In this document: positions 16,786 through 26,816 of the stretch, one piece after another
Position numbering within the stretch: the first letter of the stretch is position 1
Layout: each line of letters begins with the position of its first letter
Assembly (NCBI GenBank): GCA_013151635.1
Contig: JAADHV010000031.1
Location: 1 to 60,233, forward strand
Direction of reading: 5' to 3'
DNA: 60,233 nucleotides
From: Deltaproteobacteria bacterium
GTDB lineage: Bacteria; Desulfobacterota; Desulfobacteria; Desulfobacterales; Desulfobacteraceae
The notes under the pieces: model-generated
What the model was told of the DNA's origin: nothing
Databases searched by the model: none
What the model saw: only the letters and a program-made list of their open reading frames with translations
Translations under genes and position numbers: made by a program

Positions 16786-18552
16786 ATGTACGGATGGACC
16801 GGAAATATACTGCATATTGATCTTACAAAAAAAAGCAGCAGGGTGGAGTCACCCGGCCTTAATGTCCTTAACCGTTATGTAGGCGGCAAAGGGTTTGGCG
16901 GAAAATTTTTAAGACAATGCGCAACTTTGCCCTGGGACCATCCCGACATGGTGATATGTATATTCACAGGGCCTCTCACAGGAACAATATCCCCTACATC
17001 CGGGCGGGCTCATATTCTTTCAAAGTCGCCGCTCACAGGACTTGTGGGGGATTCCTCCGTGGGTGGAAAACTTGCCACAAGACTCAAGCGTGCCGGATGG
17101 GACGGTATTGTCATCAAAGGGGAAAGCCGCACTCCTCTGGGCATTACGATAAAGGACGACTCCATTGAATTCAAAGATGCGAGAGGGTTGTGGGGACTTG
17201 ATATAAATGCTGTCCATGAAAAGATCAGGCCCGGGACTTCATCTATCCTGGCCATCGGGCCTGCTGCTGAAAACGGCGTACGTTTTGCTTCCATAACAGT
17301 TGATCGTCATTTTGCCGCAGGCAGAAGCGGACTGGGGCTTTGCCTTGCCCGAAAAAAAATCAAATATATCCTTGTGGACGGCACAGGCCGCACCAAAATT
17401 AAAGACCATGAAAAACTCAAACAGGCAAGGGAAGACATATTAAGGCTGACAGCCGCCTCCCCTGCATTGATGGGCCAGTTTGGCTTTACCTGCCTTGGCA
17501 CTGGTGCTGTATATGATCTTATGGATAACCGCAGGATGATGCCCACGGATAATTTTCGCCGCACCTTTTTTGAGCATGCGCCAGGGCTCAATGCAGCAGC
17601 ATATGCAAAAACCTATGCCCCAAAAAAACATGGTTGTCTTGGCTGCCATATCCTTTGCAAAAAAATCGGGAAAAAAAACGGGAAAAAGATTACCATGCCG
17701 GAATTTGAAACCATGTCCCATTTTACAGCCCTTATAGGCTGCATGGATACCGATCTTGTAATAAAAGCCAATGAACGGTGCAATCATTTTGGCATGGATA
17801 CAATATCTGTGGCATCAACCCTTGCCTGCAGACGTGAAATAACAGGTATTGATTACACAAAAGAAAGCCTTTTATCTCTTCTTAATGATATTGCGTTTGG
17901 AAGGGGAGAAGGAAAAGATCTTGCCCTTGGAGCAAAATTATATGCAGAAAAAATGGGGAAACCTGAAGCTGCCATGGCTGTAAAAGGGTTGGAGCTTCCG
18001 GCATATGATCCAAGAGGGGCATTGGGCATGGCATTGGGATATGCCCTGTCTACCAGGGGAGGCTGCCATTTACGCGCCTATCCCATCAGCCATGAGATAT
18101 TCAGGAAACCCGTGGCCACTAACCGTTTCAGTTTCAGCGGCAAAGCCAGGATTATCAAGATTGCAGAAGACTTGAATACCGTGGTGGATTCACTTATAGC
18201 CTGCAAATTCACTTTTTTTGCAGCCGGCCTTGAAGAATATGCAATGGCCTATGAAGCTGTAACTGGAATTGAAACCTCTGCCCAGGATCTTCTTTTAAAA
18301 GGAGAACGTATATATTATAACGAACGGATAATAAATGCACTGAACAATTTTGATGCAAGAGACGATGACCTCCCTGACAGATTTTTTACGAAACCAGGGT
18401 CAGGCACGAATAATATAAATATCCCCCCTGTTAACAGGGATGCTTTTTTAAGTGCCAGGAAAAAATATTATTCTATCCGGGGACTTACCACAAATGGCCT
18501 GCCCGAAAAAGACAAAGCCGAATCACTTGGACTCATATGGAACAACTTGTAA
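16786..18552 (+). CDS. Aldehyde:ferredoxin oxidoreductase (tungsten, AOR family)
   Basis: 588 residues. AOR enzymes oxidise aldehydes to acids with ferredoxin, or the reverse, using a tungstopterin. The N-terminal domain begins YGWTGNILHIDLT and RYVGGKGFGG, the usual AOR start. The pterin-binding SPTSGRAHILSKSPLTG segment follows. The [4Fe-4S] cluster ligands are Cys284, Cys287 and Cys291 (CLGCHILC) with the fourth at Cys473 (LIACKF). ATG at 16786; no strong ribosome binding site. Its end overlaps the aldolase-like gene by 16 bases, so the two products are probably coupled. Confidence 0.88.
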   Translation: MYGWTGNILHIDLTKKSSRVESPGLNVLNRYVGGKGFGGKFLRQCATLPWDHPDMVICIFTGPLTGTISPTSGRAHILSKSPLTGLVGDSSVGGKLATRLKRAGWDGIVIKGESRTPLGITIKDDSIEFKDARGLWGLDINAVHEKIRPGTSSILAIGPAAENGVRFASITVDRHFAAGRSGLGLCLARKKIKYILVDGTGRTKIKDHEKLKQAREDILRLTAASPALMGQFGFTCLGTGAVYDLMDNRRMMPTDNFRRTFFEHAPGLNAAAYAKTYAPKKHGCLGCHILCKKIGKKNGKKITMPEFETMSHFTALIGCMDTDLVIKANERCNHFGMDTISVASTLACRREITGIDYTKESLLSLLNDIAFGRGEGKDLALGAKLYAEKMGKPEAAMAVKGLELPAYDPRGALGMALGYALSTRGGCHLRAYPISHEIFRKPVATNRFSFSGKARIIKIAEDLNTVVDSLIACKFTFFAAGLEEYAMAYEAVTGIETSAQDLLLKGERIYYNERIINALNNFDARDDDLPDRFFTKPGSGTNNINIPPVNRDAFLSARKKYYSIRGLTTNGLPEKDKAESLGLIWNNL

Positions 18553-19760
18553 ATAAATATGCTCGCAAACTGGTTCAAACAAAGCTCGGGTCTGACTCTG
18601 GCCCGTCACAACCTTTGGTCGGCGGCCTTGATGATAAGCTTGTCTGGAACCGCAACGCCGACGAGATAAAACTTTTAGAAGATGTTTTTAAAGGCCTTAA
18701 TATTAACTCACTGATTTTTTTAAGACCTGTTGAACCCTATGGCAGCCTTATAGGATTCCTGGCTGAAAACGCTCTTAAATCAAACGGGCTGATTCAGCCA
18801 GAAGACTGTGAAACAAGAACCTTTCTCCATGACCTTCCCGTAATCAATAAATTCGACCCGGATCGGATCATCCGGGTTTTAAAAAAAAGGAAAAGTGTAA
18901 TTATCGCTCCTGGAAACACCAATGGCAGCTCACAAGGCCCGGCAATCCTGGCCCATGGTACGGTAAGCCCGGAGCAGGGATTTGTAACCATAAGTTCTGT
19001 ATGTTTTGCAGGTTTTATTAAATTTTTCACAGACTATCTTAAAGCTCTCCGGGAAAAAACTGCAACAGCCGCTGCCCATGACCTTTTTGACAAAATTCTA
19101 CCATATGTAAAACCCATACAAAAAACCTTGCCTGAATTTACCCCTTCTCCTTTCCCGGATGAAGAGACCGTTTACCTGGCCATAATTGAAGCCGGAAAAA
19201 AAGTAATTGAATATGAACTTGTGGACTCTTATTTTGGCAATGTCTCCTATTTCTGGAACAAGACCCTCTATATCAGCCAGACCGGAAGTTCCCTGGACGA
19301 GCTTTCAGGATGCATTGATCCTGTCCCTGTTGACGGCTCGACAAGTGCCGGTCTTACCGCCTCAAGTGAATTAACAGCCCACCTTGCAACTGTTCTTCGC
19401 ACAGGTTGCAAGGCTATTTTGCACGGGCATCCTAAATTCTCAGTGATTTTATCCATGGATTGTGACCCTGGAAGGAAAGCCTTTTGCCATTTTAAGGAAC
19501 AATGCCACATAAAATGCCCTGAAAAACGATTTGCAGGAGCTACCCCCATTATACCAGGCGAGGTTGGCACAGGCCCCACAGGCCTTTGTCAAACCTTACC
19601 TCTGGCACTTTCCAGGGCAGACAGCGCTATTGTTTACGGGCATGGTCTTTTCACAATTGGAAAAGAAAATTTTTTTGATGCTTTCTGTACCATGCTGGAG
19701 GTTGAAAATTTCAGCCGTGATAGCTATTTTAAAAAAGTTTTGTATTTAAAAAAAAATTAA
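18537..19760 (+). CDS. Class II aldolase/adducin-domain protein, AOR partner
   Basis: 407 residues. The C-terminal half resembles class II aldolase/adducin proteins: YFGNVSYFWNKTLYISQTGSS, a metal-type histidine segment AILHGHPKFS (HxHP) and YGHGLFT (third histidine). The N-terminal half (about 1-200) is not recognised; it has a phosphate/nucleotide-like loop APGNTNGSS but no known signature. It starts inside the AOR gene (ATG at 18537), so translation is coupled. A role in producing or consuming the aldehyde used by AOR is a reasonable inference. Confidence 0.65.
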   Translation: MEQLVNKYARKLVQTKLGSDSGPSQPLVGGLDDKLVWNRNADEIKLLEDVFKGLNINSLIFLRPVEPYGSLIGFLAENALKSNGLIQPEDCETRTFLHDLPVINKFDPDRIIRVLKKRKSVIIAPGNTNGSSQGPAILAHGTVSPEQGFVTISSVCFAGFIKFFTDYLKALREKTATAAAHDLFDKILPYVKPIQKTLPEFTPSPFPDEETVYLAIIEAGKKVIEYELVDSYFGNVSYFWNKTLYISQTGSSLDELSGCIDPVPVDGSTSAGLTASSELTAHLATVLRTGCKAILHGHPKFSVILSMDCDPGRKAFCHFKEQCHIKCPEKRFAGATPIIPGEVGTGPTGLCQTLPLALSRADSAIVYGHGLFTIGKENFFDAFCTMLEVENFSRDSYFKKVLYLKKN

Positions 19761-19766
19761 AAGCAG

Positions 19767-19794
19767 GCAACAGGTTTTATGATCACCTGGTTGC
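19767..19794 (-). terminator. Rho-independent terminator of the histidine kinase gene
   Basis: GCAACAGGT (19767-19775) pairs with ACCTGGTTGC (19785-19794), with one bulged base. Read on the minus strand, the hairpin is followed by TTTTAATTTTTTTTT. It overlaps the last codons of the kinase gene and sits between convergent genes. Confidence 0.6.
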
Positions 19795-21900
19795 GGGCTT
19801 TCCATCAATGGCATTTCTGACCATTATTGCAAGTTCGTTTTTCAGAACCGGTTTTTTGCAAAAATGGATAAGCCCTTTTTTTATCAAATCTTTGGATGAG
19901 ATATATTTATCAAAACCTGTACAAAGGATTGCAGGAATACCGGGTTTAAGTTTCATTACCTCTTCTAAAAGTCTGTCACCTGTCATACCCGGCATTGTCA
20001 TGTCGGTGATAACAGCATCAAAAGCTTCAGGATCGCGGCGGAATAATTCCAGGGCTTCAAGGCTGTTATTCACAGCCGTCACCCTATAGTTCAGAAGCTC
20101 AAGCATTTTCTTGCCTAATTTTGTTAAGGGAATTTCATCATCGACAAAAAGAATATGCTCGGATTTACCCAAAGGCAATTTTTTGTTTTTAGAATCATAT
20201 TCAAGTTCCGGTTCCTGATTTTTTACAACAGGAAGATACATGGTAAATGTCGTGCCCTGACCCTGAACACTTTCAACAAAAATTTCTCCGCCCATGCTTT
20301 TTACAGCCCCGTGAACAACGGCAAGGCCAAGGCCTGTGCCTTCGCCAATCTGTTTTGTGGTAAAATATGGTTCAAAAATGGTATTAATGTGTTCTTTGGC
20401 AATACCCGTACCTGTATCTGAGACCATTACCCTGATATACCTGCCAGGCCCAATTGATCTATCCTGTTCCCCCTGCACATGTTCTTCCAGATCCACTCTT
20501 AAGATACCGCCCTCTTTTTCCATTGCCTGGGCCGCATTTGTGAAAAGGTTAAGGAAAACCTGGTATACCTGGGTTGGGTTTGCAAGGATTTTGGACTCGG
20601 CATTAATATTTTGTTGAATGCTGATGGTTGACGGGATGGATGACCGGATAAATTTTAATACTTCTTTAATAATAAGACTCACCTTAATCGCATTCACTTT
20701 TTCATCAGACTGTCTTGCAAATGTAAGGATCTGCCGGACAAGGTCTTTTGCCCTGAGGCTTGCAGTATAGATTTCATTTAAGTCATCTTCCAATACACTG
20801 CCCTTTTCTACATCACATTGTGCGACCTGGGTAAACCCCATGATGGATGACAATATATTATTAAAATCATGAGCAATTCCCCCGGCCAGTGTTCCTATGG
20901 ATTCCATGCGCTGGGCCTGGTAGAGCCTTGCTTCCATCGCCTTTCTTTCCCTTTCAAGGGCAATCCGCTTTTCAAATTCCTGTTTCTGGCTGTCAAAAAG
21001 CTTTGCATTATCAACAGCAATTTTAGCAATGGCGGAGAACTCTTCAAGTATGGAAATAATGTCAGGGTCAATGATAAACTCTTCTTTGTCATGACCAAGC
21101 CCTATCACGCCTTCAATTTTCGAAGCTGAAACCAGTGGAATCCCGACAATTGAAAAAATCTTGTCAAATGAATCTTCCCGGCTTTTCCCCGGCCATGACC
21201 GATAATTTTCAATAATAACGGGTTCACCTGTTTCAAATACTTTACCTGCAAAACCTTTTCCAGGTTTTATCTGAGACCCGATATACCGGGACATGCTTCC
21301 GCAGGCAGCCTTAATTTCCAAAACATTTTTCAAAGGATTGTAAAGATACAAAAAACCATTGGGCATCTGTGTCAGTTTTGCAGCCCGCACTATAATGGCC
21401 TTTAACAAATCAGGAAGGTTTAAGCGACGAAACATCCCAAGAGAGATTGAGTGAAGGGTTGAAAGATATTCGTGCTTGTATTTTAATTCTCTTTCAAGTT
21501 TCTTTTGCTCGGTAATATCTGTGTAACTTCCAAGAAAAAAGATTATGTTAGCATCTTCATCCCTTATCGCTTCGGCATGCAGCATAACAGGAAAGACCCT
21601 GCCTGACTTTCCTGTCATCTCAATCCTGCCTGACCATAATTCGCCGTTTTCCTGTGCCCCGGTGATCTTCCGGCCTGCCACAGGGTCGGCATAGAGCGTA
21701 TCAAAATGTCTTGTGCCAAATTCATCCATGCTATAACCAAACATCTTTGTGAACAAACTATTATGATATAAATGATGACCGTCTGCATCATTGATGCTGA
21801 TGGCAATCCGGGCATTGTAGATTGCAGATCTTAATATTTTAAGTTCCGATTGCCTGTCCTTGCATCTTATTTTTTTGTCGTCAAATAACTTTTTATCCAT
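19783..21900 (-). CDS. Hybrid sensor histidine kinase (PAS-GAF-HisKA-HATPase-REC)
   Basis: 705 residues without membrane helices, so cytoplasmic. Order: PAS domain (about 22-140; ends GSYTDITEQKKLERE), GAF domain (about 155-300), coiled linker, HisKA with the phospho-acceptor in GGIAHDFNNILSS, HATPase with N, G1 (DTGTGI) and G2 (GTGLGLAVVHG) boxes, and a C-terminal receiver with acidic residues FVDDE and phospho-acceptor Asp in VITDMTMPG. No DNA-binding output is fused and no partner lies alongside. The signal is unknown. Confidence 0.88.
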   Translation of the reverse strand: MDKKLFDDKKIRCKDRQSELKILRSAIYNARIAISINDADGHHLYHNSLFTKMFGYSMDEFGTRHFDTLYADPVAGRKITGAQENGELWSGRIEMTGKSGRVFPVMLHAEAIRDEDANIIFFLGSYTDITEQKKLERELKYKHEYLSTLHSISLGMFRRLNLPDLLKAIIVRAAKLTQMPNGFLYLYNPLKNVLEIKAACGSMSRYIGSQIKPGKGFAGKVFETGEPVIIENYRSWPGKSREDSFDKIFSIVGIPLVSASKIEGVIGLGHDKEEFIIDPDIISILEEFSAIAKIAVDNAKLFDSQKQEFEKRIALERERKAMEARLYQAQRMESIGTLAGGIAHDFNNILSSIMGFTQVAQCDVEKGSVLEDDLNEIYTASLRAKDLVRQILTFARQSDEKVNAIKVSLIIKEVLKFIRSSIPSTISIQQNINAESKILANPTQVYQVFLNLFTNAAQAMEKEGGILRVDLEEHVQGEQDRSIGPGRYIRVMVSDTGTGIAKEHINTIFEPYFTTKQIGEGTGLGLAVVHGAVKSMGGEIFVESVQGQGTTFTMYLPVVKNQEPELEYDSKNKKLPLGKSEHILFVDDEIPLTKLGKKMLELLNYRVTAVNNSLEALELFRRDPEAFDAVITDMTMPGMTGDRLLEEVMKLKPGIPAILCTGFDKYISSKDLIKKGLIHFCKKPVLKNELAIMVRNAIDGKPATR

Positions 21901-22186
21901 GATAGTATCTTATCCATTCCATGCTTTCAGGTATCTTGGCAAGATCGACGATAAAAAACCCCCGATAAAAAGAGGTTTTTTACTAATTATTACTTTGAAT
22001 TTTTCATGCTGTTCTCTAATAGTATCCATGTTGAATCGCTTTTAGTCAAGAAAAGAATATTTCAATGATTTCTTTGCTTTTTTTAATATTGCCGTATTAA
22101 AACGGCCATGATAATAATGAAATATTATAATTCTTAAAAAAAATTGATCTCTTGCATATTTTAAGGTCTTTAATCAAGGTATCAAT

Positions 22187-24034
22187 ATGGATTGGAAACA
22201 AAAAATTGTTGATCCTGATGTTGTCATAAAAAAAATCCGGCCGGGGATGAGTATTTTCCTTGGTACTGGCCTTTCCGAGCCAAGAACCCTGGTAAACCAC
22301 CTGATGAACTCCAATTCTCACAACCTCGCCGACCTTGAGCTGATCCAGCTTGTTAATTTCAGCGATGCCATTTCCCTCAAAACCCTTGATTCCCACAAGT
22401 ACCGGCTTAAAACATTCAGTTCCGGCAATATGGCAAACCAGACCATTACCCAGGGGCTGGTAGACCTTATACCGACACGGTTCACCCGGCTGCACCAGCT
22501 TTTTGAGTCCGGGCACATTCCTGTTGATGCTGCATTTATCCAGATCACGCCACCTGATGATTCAGGAAATACCAGCCTTGGAATTTCCGTGGATGTGGCG
22601 CGGGCGGCAATGGAACAGGCATCTTTTGTCGTGGGTGAAATCAATCCCAAGATCCCCAGGACATTCGGCAATACCTTTGTCAATACATCTGAATTTAACA
22701 TGCTGGTCTATTCAACCAAAGACCCTTTATATTTCAAACGGTGGGAAACCGGCCCGGCCTTTGACAGGATTGCACGCAGGATTGCTTCCCTGATCCCGGA
22801 CAAAAGCTGTATTGCCTTTTCCATCGGACCCCTGTTTGAATCCCTCGGCCGCCAGCTTGCGGCAAAGCGACACCTAGGGGTCCATTCCCCGGTATTTACC
22901 GACGCCTTAATGGACCTGATTAAAAGCGGGGCTGTGACCAATCTTTACAAAAACATTTTCCCGGGAAAATCCATTGCATCCTATGCTTTTGGAACCCCGG
23001 CACTCATGGCCTGGCTGGACAGGAACAATTTTGTGGAATTCCAGGGAATACATACCGTGTTTGATCCGGTCAATATTGGAAAAAACCCCGGATTTATGGC
23101 AATTATGCCTGCACGCAAGGTTGATTTAACAGGCCGCATTGTCCTGCACAAGGGAAAAGGAAATGTAATCTCAGGACCCATGGAGCTTATGGATTCATTT
23201 TCAGGGGCCCGGATTTCAAAAAACGGGAAAATCATCTTTGGCCTTCCTTCAAGAAACCTGCACAACCATCCCAACATCAGGGTTTCAACTGAAAGGTATT
23301 ATAATCAGCTCGGATTTGAAGAATCCATTGACACGGTGGTAACAGAATACGGAACCGCCATGCTTAACGGGCTTTCCATACGGGAACGGGCCCAGGCACT
23401 CATCGAAATCGCCCACCCCGAGGACCGCCTTGAGCTTTTTAACCAGGCAAAGCAAAAAAAAATTCTCTACCCGGACCAGATATTCTTAAAGAAAAGCCCA
23501 AGGCTATACCCCCATGAAATTGATGATCAAAAAATATTTAAAAATAATATCATTGTCAGGTTTCGACCCATAAAGCCTTCGGATGAGGAACAAATGCGAA
23601 GGCTTTTTTATCGTTTCTCAGATGAATCCATTTATTATAGATATTTTCACTGCGTAACAACCATGCCCCATTCTAAAATGCAGGAGTATGTGAATATAGA
23701 CTGGGAAAATACCATGTCCATCGTAGGACGGGTCGGGGCATCCGGGCATGGCATTTTAATTGCCGAAGCAAGGTATTTACTGGACCGGTCGGGCAAAAGG
23801 GCTGAAATCGCCATAATTGTTGATGAAAAATACAATAGCCTCGGCATTGCCACCTACATGGTGAACCTTTTGAAGATACTTGGAAAAGAAAGGGGCATTA
23901 AAGCTTTTACGGCTGATGTATTGTTCTCCAACCATAAAATAATGAGAGTGTTTAAAAAAGCGTTCCCAGGCCTTAACAGTGTACTGGAGGAGGGTGTGTA
24001 CAGTGTTGTCATGCCGGTGGCTGACCATGGTTGA
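22187..24034 (+). CDS. Acetyl-CoA hydrolase/CoA-transferase fused to a GNAT acetyltransferase
   Basis: 615 residues. Residues 1-440 match the acetyl-CoA hydrolase/4-hydroxybutyrate CoA-transferase family (start KIRPGMSIFLGTGLSEP; GxxD-type ITPPDDSGN; IDTVVTEYGTAMLNGLSIRERA near 370-395). Residues about 455-615 are a GNAT domain (IIVRFRPIKPSDEE at its start; AEIAIIVDEKYNSLGIATYM with the acetyl-CoA loop). Fusions of this kind occur in Desulfobacterota and Geobacter relatives. The reaction may be CoA transfer among short acids, with the GNAT part possibly self- or cross-regulatory. AAGGTATCAAT precedes the ATG. A damaged copy of its 3' end lies at 41142-41218. Confidence 0.8.
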   Translation: MDWKQKIVDPDVVIKKIRPGMSIFLGTGLSEPRTLVNHLMNSNSHNLADLELIQLVNFSDAISLKTLDSHKYRLKTFSSGNMANQTITQGLVDLIPTRFTRLHQLFESGHIPVDAAFIQITPPDDSGNTSLGISVDVARAAMEQASFVVGEINPKIPRTFGNTFVNTSEFNMLVYSTKDPLYFKRWETGPAFDRIARRIASLIPDKSCIAFSIGPLFESLGRQLAAKRHLGVHSPVFTDALMDLIKSGAVTNLYKNIFPGKSIASYAFGTPALMAWLDRNNFVEFQGIHTVFDPVNIGKNPGFMAIMPARKVDLTGRIVLHKGKGNVISGPMELMDSFSGARISKNGKIIFGLPSRNLHNHPNIRVSTERYYNQLGFEESIDTVVTEYGTAMLNGLSIRERAQALIEIAHPEDRLELFNQAKQKKILYPDQIFLKKSPRLYPHEIDDQKIFKNNIIVRFRPIKPSDEEQMRRLFYRFSDESIYYRYFHCVTTMPHSKMQEYVNIDWENTMSIVGRVGASGHGILIAEARYLLDRSGKRAEIAIIVDEKYNSLGIATYMVNLLKILGKERGIKAFTADVLFSNHKIMRVFKKAFPGLNSVLEEGVYSVVMPVADHG

Positions 24035-24071
24035 AAACATATATGGCATGCTTTAAACCCGGGAAAAAAGT

Positions 24072-26423
24072 CTATCTTTTTTCAATGACAATCGTCCAGT
24101 ATTCTTTTGTCTTTTCCTGCAAAAGGATTTTATGACCTTCGCTTATAACTGACCTTGGAACGTTATCTGCAGGTTCTCCGTCATCAAGGAATATTTTTAA
24201 GGTATCCCCGGATGTAATTTTTGAAAGTTCAACCTTGGTTTTTACGAAATTCATGGGACAGGCGACACCTCTAAGATCTTTAAACAGAACCTCTTTTTCA
24301 CCCTTATTATCCTTTTTTTCAGGCGCCTTCCGGCTGATTATCTCTTCACCTGGAAATCTTAAAGAATTATCCATGGAATGGTAGAGTTTGATCATTGTTT
24401 CTCCAAATTCCTTAACAAGATTTTCAGATTTCAGCAGTTTTTCATTATCTTTTTGTGCAGCAAAATTGATAAGTGGTTTAAACTTTTCATCTACGAGCTT
24501 TTTACCTATAAAAAGTTTTTTAAAAGAACCAAAGATTTTCTCTTCACTCTCCGGATCAATCCCCCGGGTTATTAACAGCATAGTGGAACCTGAAAAAACA
24601 ATATTCCATAAAAACTGTTCTTTAAGATATTCTAATGCAGGAAGCTTAATATTTTCGATATTTTTCTTAATATTTTTCATTTCAACTTCAATCATATCAT
24701 AAATACCAGCCGAACATTCGCCATGACCCATATGTGCGGTCGTAAATTCTTTAGTGGTACCCCAGTCAATATAAAAATTTTTATCCTGTTTATAAAGCGG
24801 AACCCTGCCAGCGTACTTTTTACATATGGTACTGATTTCAGCTTTTCCAATATCATCAAAATAGGCTTTAAAATTTTTATACCGTTTTTTTACATTAATG
24901 TATTGATCAAGAATCTGATTAATGGCTTCGGGCAGGTTCCTTGCAGGGACCCATCCGCATTTTTGTGTAAAAGACCGTGAATCTGGGCTCCTGCTTGCTC
25001 CGGCTGTAATCCAATAGCCAGGCAGTACTTTCCCGTTATTTCTTGCTATTCTCCCGAATATCCCGATATCACCAATATGGTGCTGGGCACAGGAATTGGG
25101 ACAGCCTGAAATATTAATTCTAAAATCCGGGTCAAGTCTGTCTAAAATTCCACTTGAACCAAGATATTTTTTTATAACTAATGCCACACCCTTTGGAAGA
25201 CAAACTCCTGTTGTACAGGTATTTGCCCCGGCACAGATGGTCATATTTGCACCTGAGGCAGGAAGGTGTGATTCTGTATTCAACTCGTTGACCAACTCGA
25301 AAAGATTACCCAGATATTCATGGGGGATATTTCTTATATGAATATTCTGTGTCATGGTTAAGCGTATGACATTATCTCCGAAATTTTTTAACACCTGCGC
25401 AAGCTTTATGACATTATCCGAGGAGATATCACCTGAGGCAACAGGGATTAATACACTTTTGAGCCCTTCTTGTTTCTGATTTTTGACAAATCTTTTCTTC
25501 CATAAATCAAAGGCATTGAGCTGAATAAAACGGGGTAAAAAATCAGATGTCTCATTTTTATTTTCAAATTGATCCAAATGCAGATCAAGCCCGGGTTCTT
25601 TGGCGGTTTTTGCATATTCCTGCTCATAAAGAGCTTTAAACTTTTTTTCTCCTAACTCTTCAAATAAAAATCTCAGCCTTGCAGAATTTTTTGATTTCCT
25701 GTTTCCATGAATCAAAAATAAATTTTTAACAGCTTTAGCCACCTGATAGACTTCATTCTCCCGGATAAAATCATGTAAAATTTTTGAAAGCCTTGGACGG
25801 CAGCCAAGCCCGCCTGCTGTATACACTTTGAATCCCTTTTGTCCATTTTTTATTCTTGCTATGAACCCAAGGTCATTAAAAACGGCCAGGGCATTATCCT
25901 CTTTGGTGCTTGAAAATGATATTTTAAATTTTCTTGGAAAGTTCCAGGAATCGGACTGGGCGATCAACCGGCTTGAAAGGGCCACTGCATGGGGTGTAAC
26001 ATCAAATACTTCCTCCGGATTAATCCCTGAATCACAGGATGCCATAATATTTCTAACCGTGTTTCCACCGCCACCACGGGTCGAAAGTCCTACACTTAAC
26101 AGTTCCTTCATAATTTGGGGAATATCTGCCAGATCAACGTCATGGAGCTGGAGTTCCTGTCGTGTTGTTATATGAACAATGGGTTTTGCATATTTTTTTG
26201 CACAAGTTGCCACTTTTTCAAATTGTGATGGTGTAATACCACCGGCAGTGGCCCTGATTCGCACCATAAAGGTATCTTGGGCCCGTTGTTCATAAGACCC
26301 AAAGGGGACCCGGATACTTCGAAATTTTGTAGGATGAATTTCACCTTTTTTAAACGCTTTTATAGAAGTTTCCAAATGATTGATCTCTTTTTCCAGGATC
26401 TGGGGAATTTCATAAAATTTCAT
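24072..26423 (-). CDS. Sulfite reductase homologue with C-terminal TusA domain
   Basis: 783 residues. It is a siroheme nitrite/sulfite reductase: two ferredoxin-like halves (first marked RIRATAGGITP) and the siroheme-[4Fe-4S] cysteines in ANTCTTGVC and INISGCPNSCAQHH. A TusA/SirA domain is attached at the end (about 710-783): DLRGVACPMNFVKTKVEL with the sulfur-binding Cys in CPM, and LDDGEPADNV. It would reduce sulfite and hand the sulfur to the carrier protein of this operon, as proposed for the Wolinella Hcy pathway. Its ATG at 26423 overlaps the stop of the JAMM gene (ATGA). It is not DsrAB. Confidence 0.82.
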   Translation of the reverse strand: MKFYEIPQILEKEINHLETSIKAFKKGEIHPTKFRSIRVPFGSYEQRAQDTFMVRIRATAGGITPSQFEKVATCAKKYAKPIVHITTRQELQLHDVDLADIPQIMKELLSVGLSTRGGGGNTVRNIMASCDSGINPEEVFDVTPHAVALSSRLIAQSDSWNFPRKFKISFSSTKEDNALAVFNDLGFIARIKNGQKGFKVYTAGGLGCRPRLSKILHDFIRENEVYQVAKAVKNLFLIHGNRKSKNSARLRFLFEELGEKKFKALYEQEYAKTAKEPGLDLHLDQFENKNETSDFLPRFIQLNAFDLWKKRFVKNQKQEGLKSVLIPVASGDISSDNVIKLAQVLKNFGDNVIRLTMTQNIHIRNIPHEYLGNLFELVNELNTESHLPASGANMTICAGANTCTTGVCLPKGVALVIKKYLGSSGILDRLDPDFRINISGCPNSCAQHHIGDIGIFGRIARNNGKVLPGYWITAGASRSPDSRSFTQKCGWVPARNLPEAINQILDQYINVKKRYKNFKAYFDDIGKAEISTICKKYAGRVPLYKQDKNFYIDWGTTKEFTTAHMGHGECSAGIYDMIEVEMKNIKKNIENIKLPALEYLKEQFLWNIVFSGSTMLLITRGIDPESEEKIFGSFKKLFIGKKLVDEKFKPLINFAAQKDNEKLLKSENLVKEFGETMIKLYHSMDNSLRFPGEEIISRKAPEKKDNKGEKEVLFKDLRGVACPMNFVKTKVELSKITSGDTLKIFLDDGEPADNVPRSVISEGHKILLQEKTKEYWTIVIEKR

Positions 26424-26812
26424 ATTATTTCAATCTCCTCTTTCCCAACTATGCCGTTTCTTATTTTAAAGGATTTGATCACGACTTGCTCTTTTGCAAG
26501 GGAAATGATCACATAGCTTATATCCGGGTCATAGGCGAGTCTAATATCCTCTTTTGACGGCCGTGCCGGTGTCTGGGGATGACTGTGATAGACTGCAACA
26601 GGGACAAGGTTATTCTTCCTGATATCCTTGATGGCAGCAAATTGCTCTTCGGGATCAAAAGAGAAATGATCATGGCATTGTTCAATATTTGTTATGGGAT
26701 AGGCTTTTGTGATCAATTTTTCTTCTCCTGCCAGGTATCCGCAGCATTCATTGGGCAGATCAATTTTGGCATGCAAAACTATTTGATCCTTTATGGTTTT
26801 TAATATTTTCAT
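26420..26812 (-). CDS. hcyD: JAMM/Mov34 metalloprotease (HcyD-like)
   Basis: 130 residues. The JAMM zinc motif is intact: HSHPQTPARPSKED (HxHPx6SxxD), with an upstream Glu near LPNECCGYLAGEE. In the Wolinella pathway, HcyD removes the C-terminal residue(s) of the sulfur carrier HcyS to expose Gly-Gly. The carrier in this operon indeed has extra residues after its Gly-Gly, which fits such a need. It lies 4 bases after the HcyF gene and overlaps the sulfite reductase by 4 bases. Confidence 0.8.
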   Translation of the reverse strand: MKILKTIKDQIVLHAKIDLPNECCGYLAGEEKLITKAYPITNIEQCHDHFSFDPEEQFAAIKDIRKNNLVPVAVYHSHPQTPARPSKEDIRLAYDPDISYVIISLAKEQVVIKSFKIRNGIVGKEEIEII

Positions 26813-26816
26813 TTTG

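Noticed and set aside
21953-21981. Hairpin AAAAAACC...GGTTTTTT between divergent genes
   Set aside because: It is an 8-bp A/T-rich stem located upstream of both genes; a terminator role is not expected there and an attenuator cannot be supported.
24072-26423. Dissimilatory sulfite reductase
   Set aside because: It is one long chain of the assimilatory two-repeat type with a TusA tail, not a DsrA/DsrB pair.
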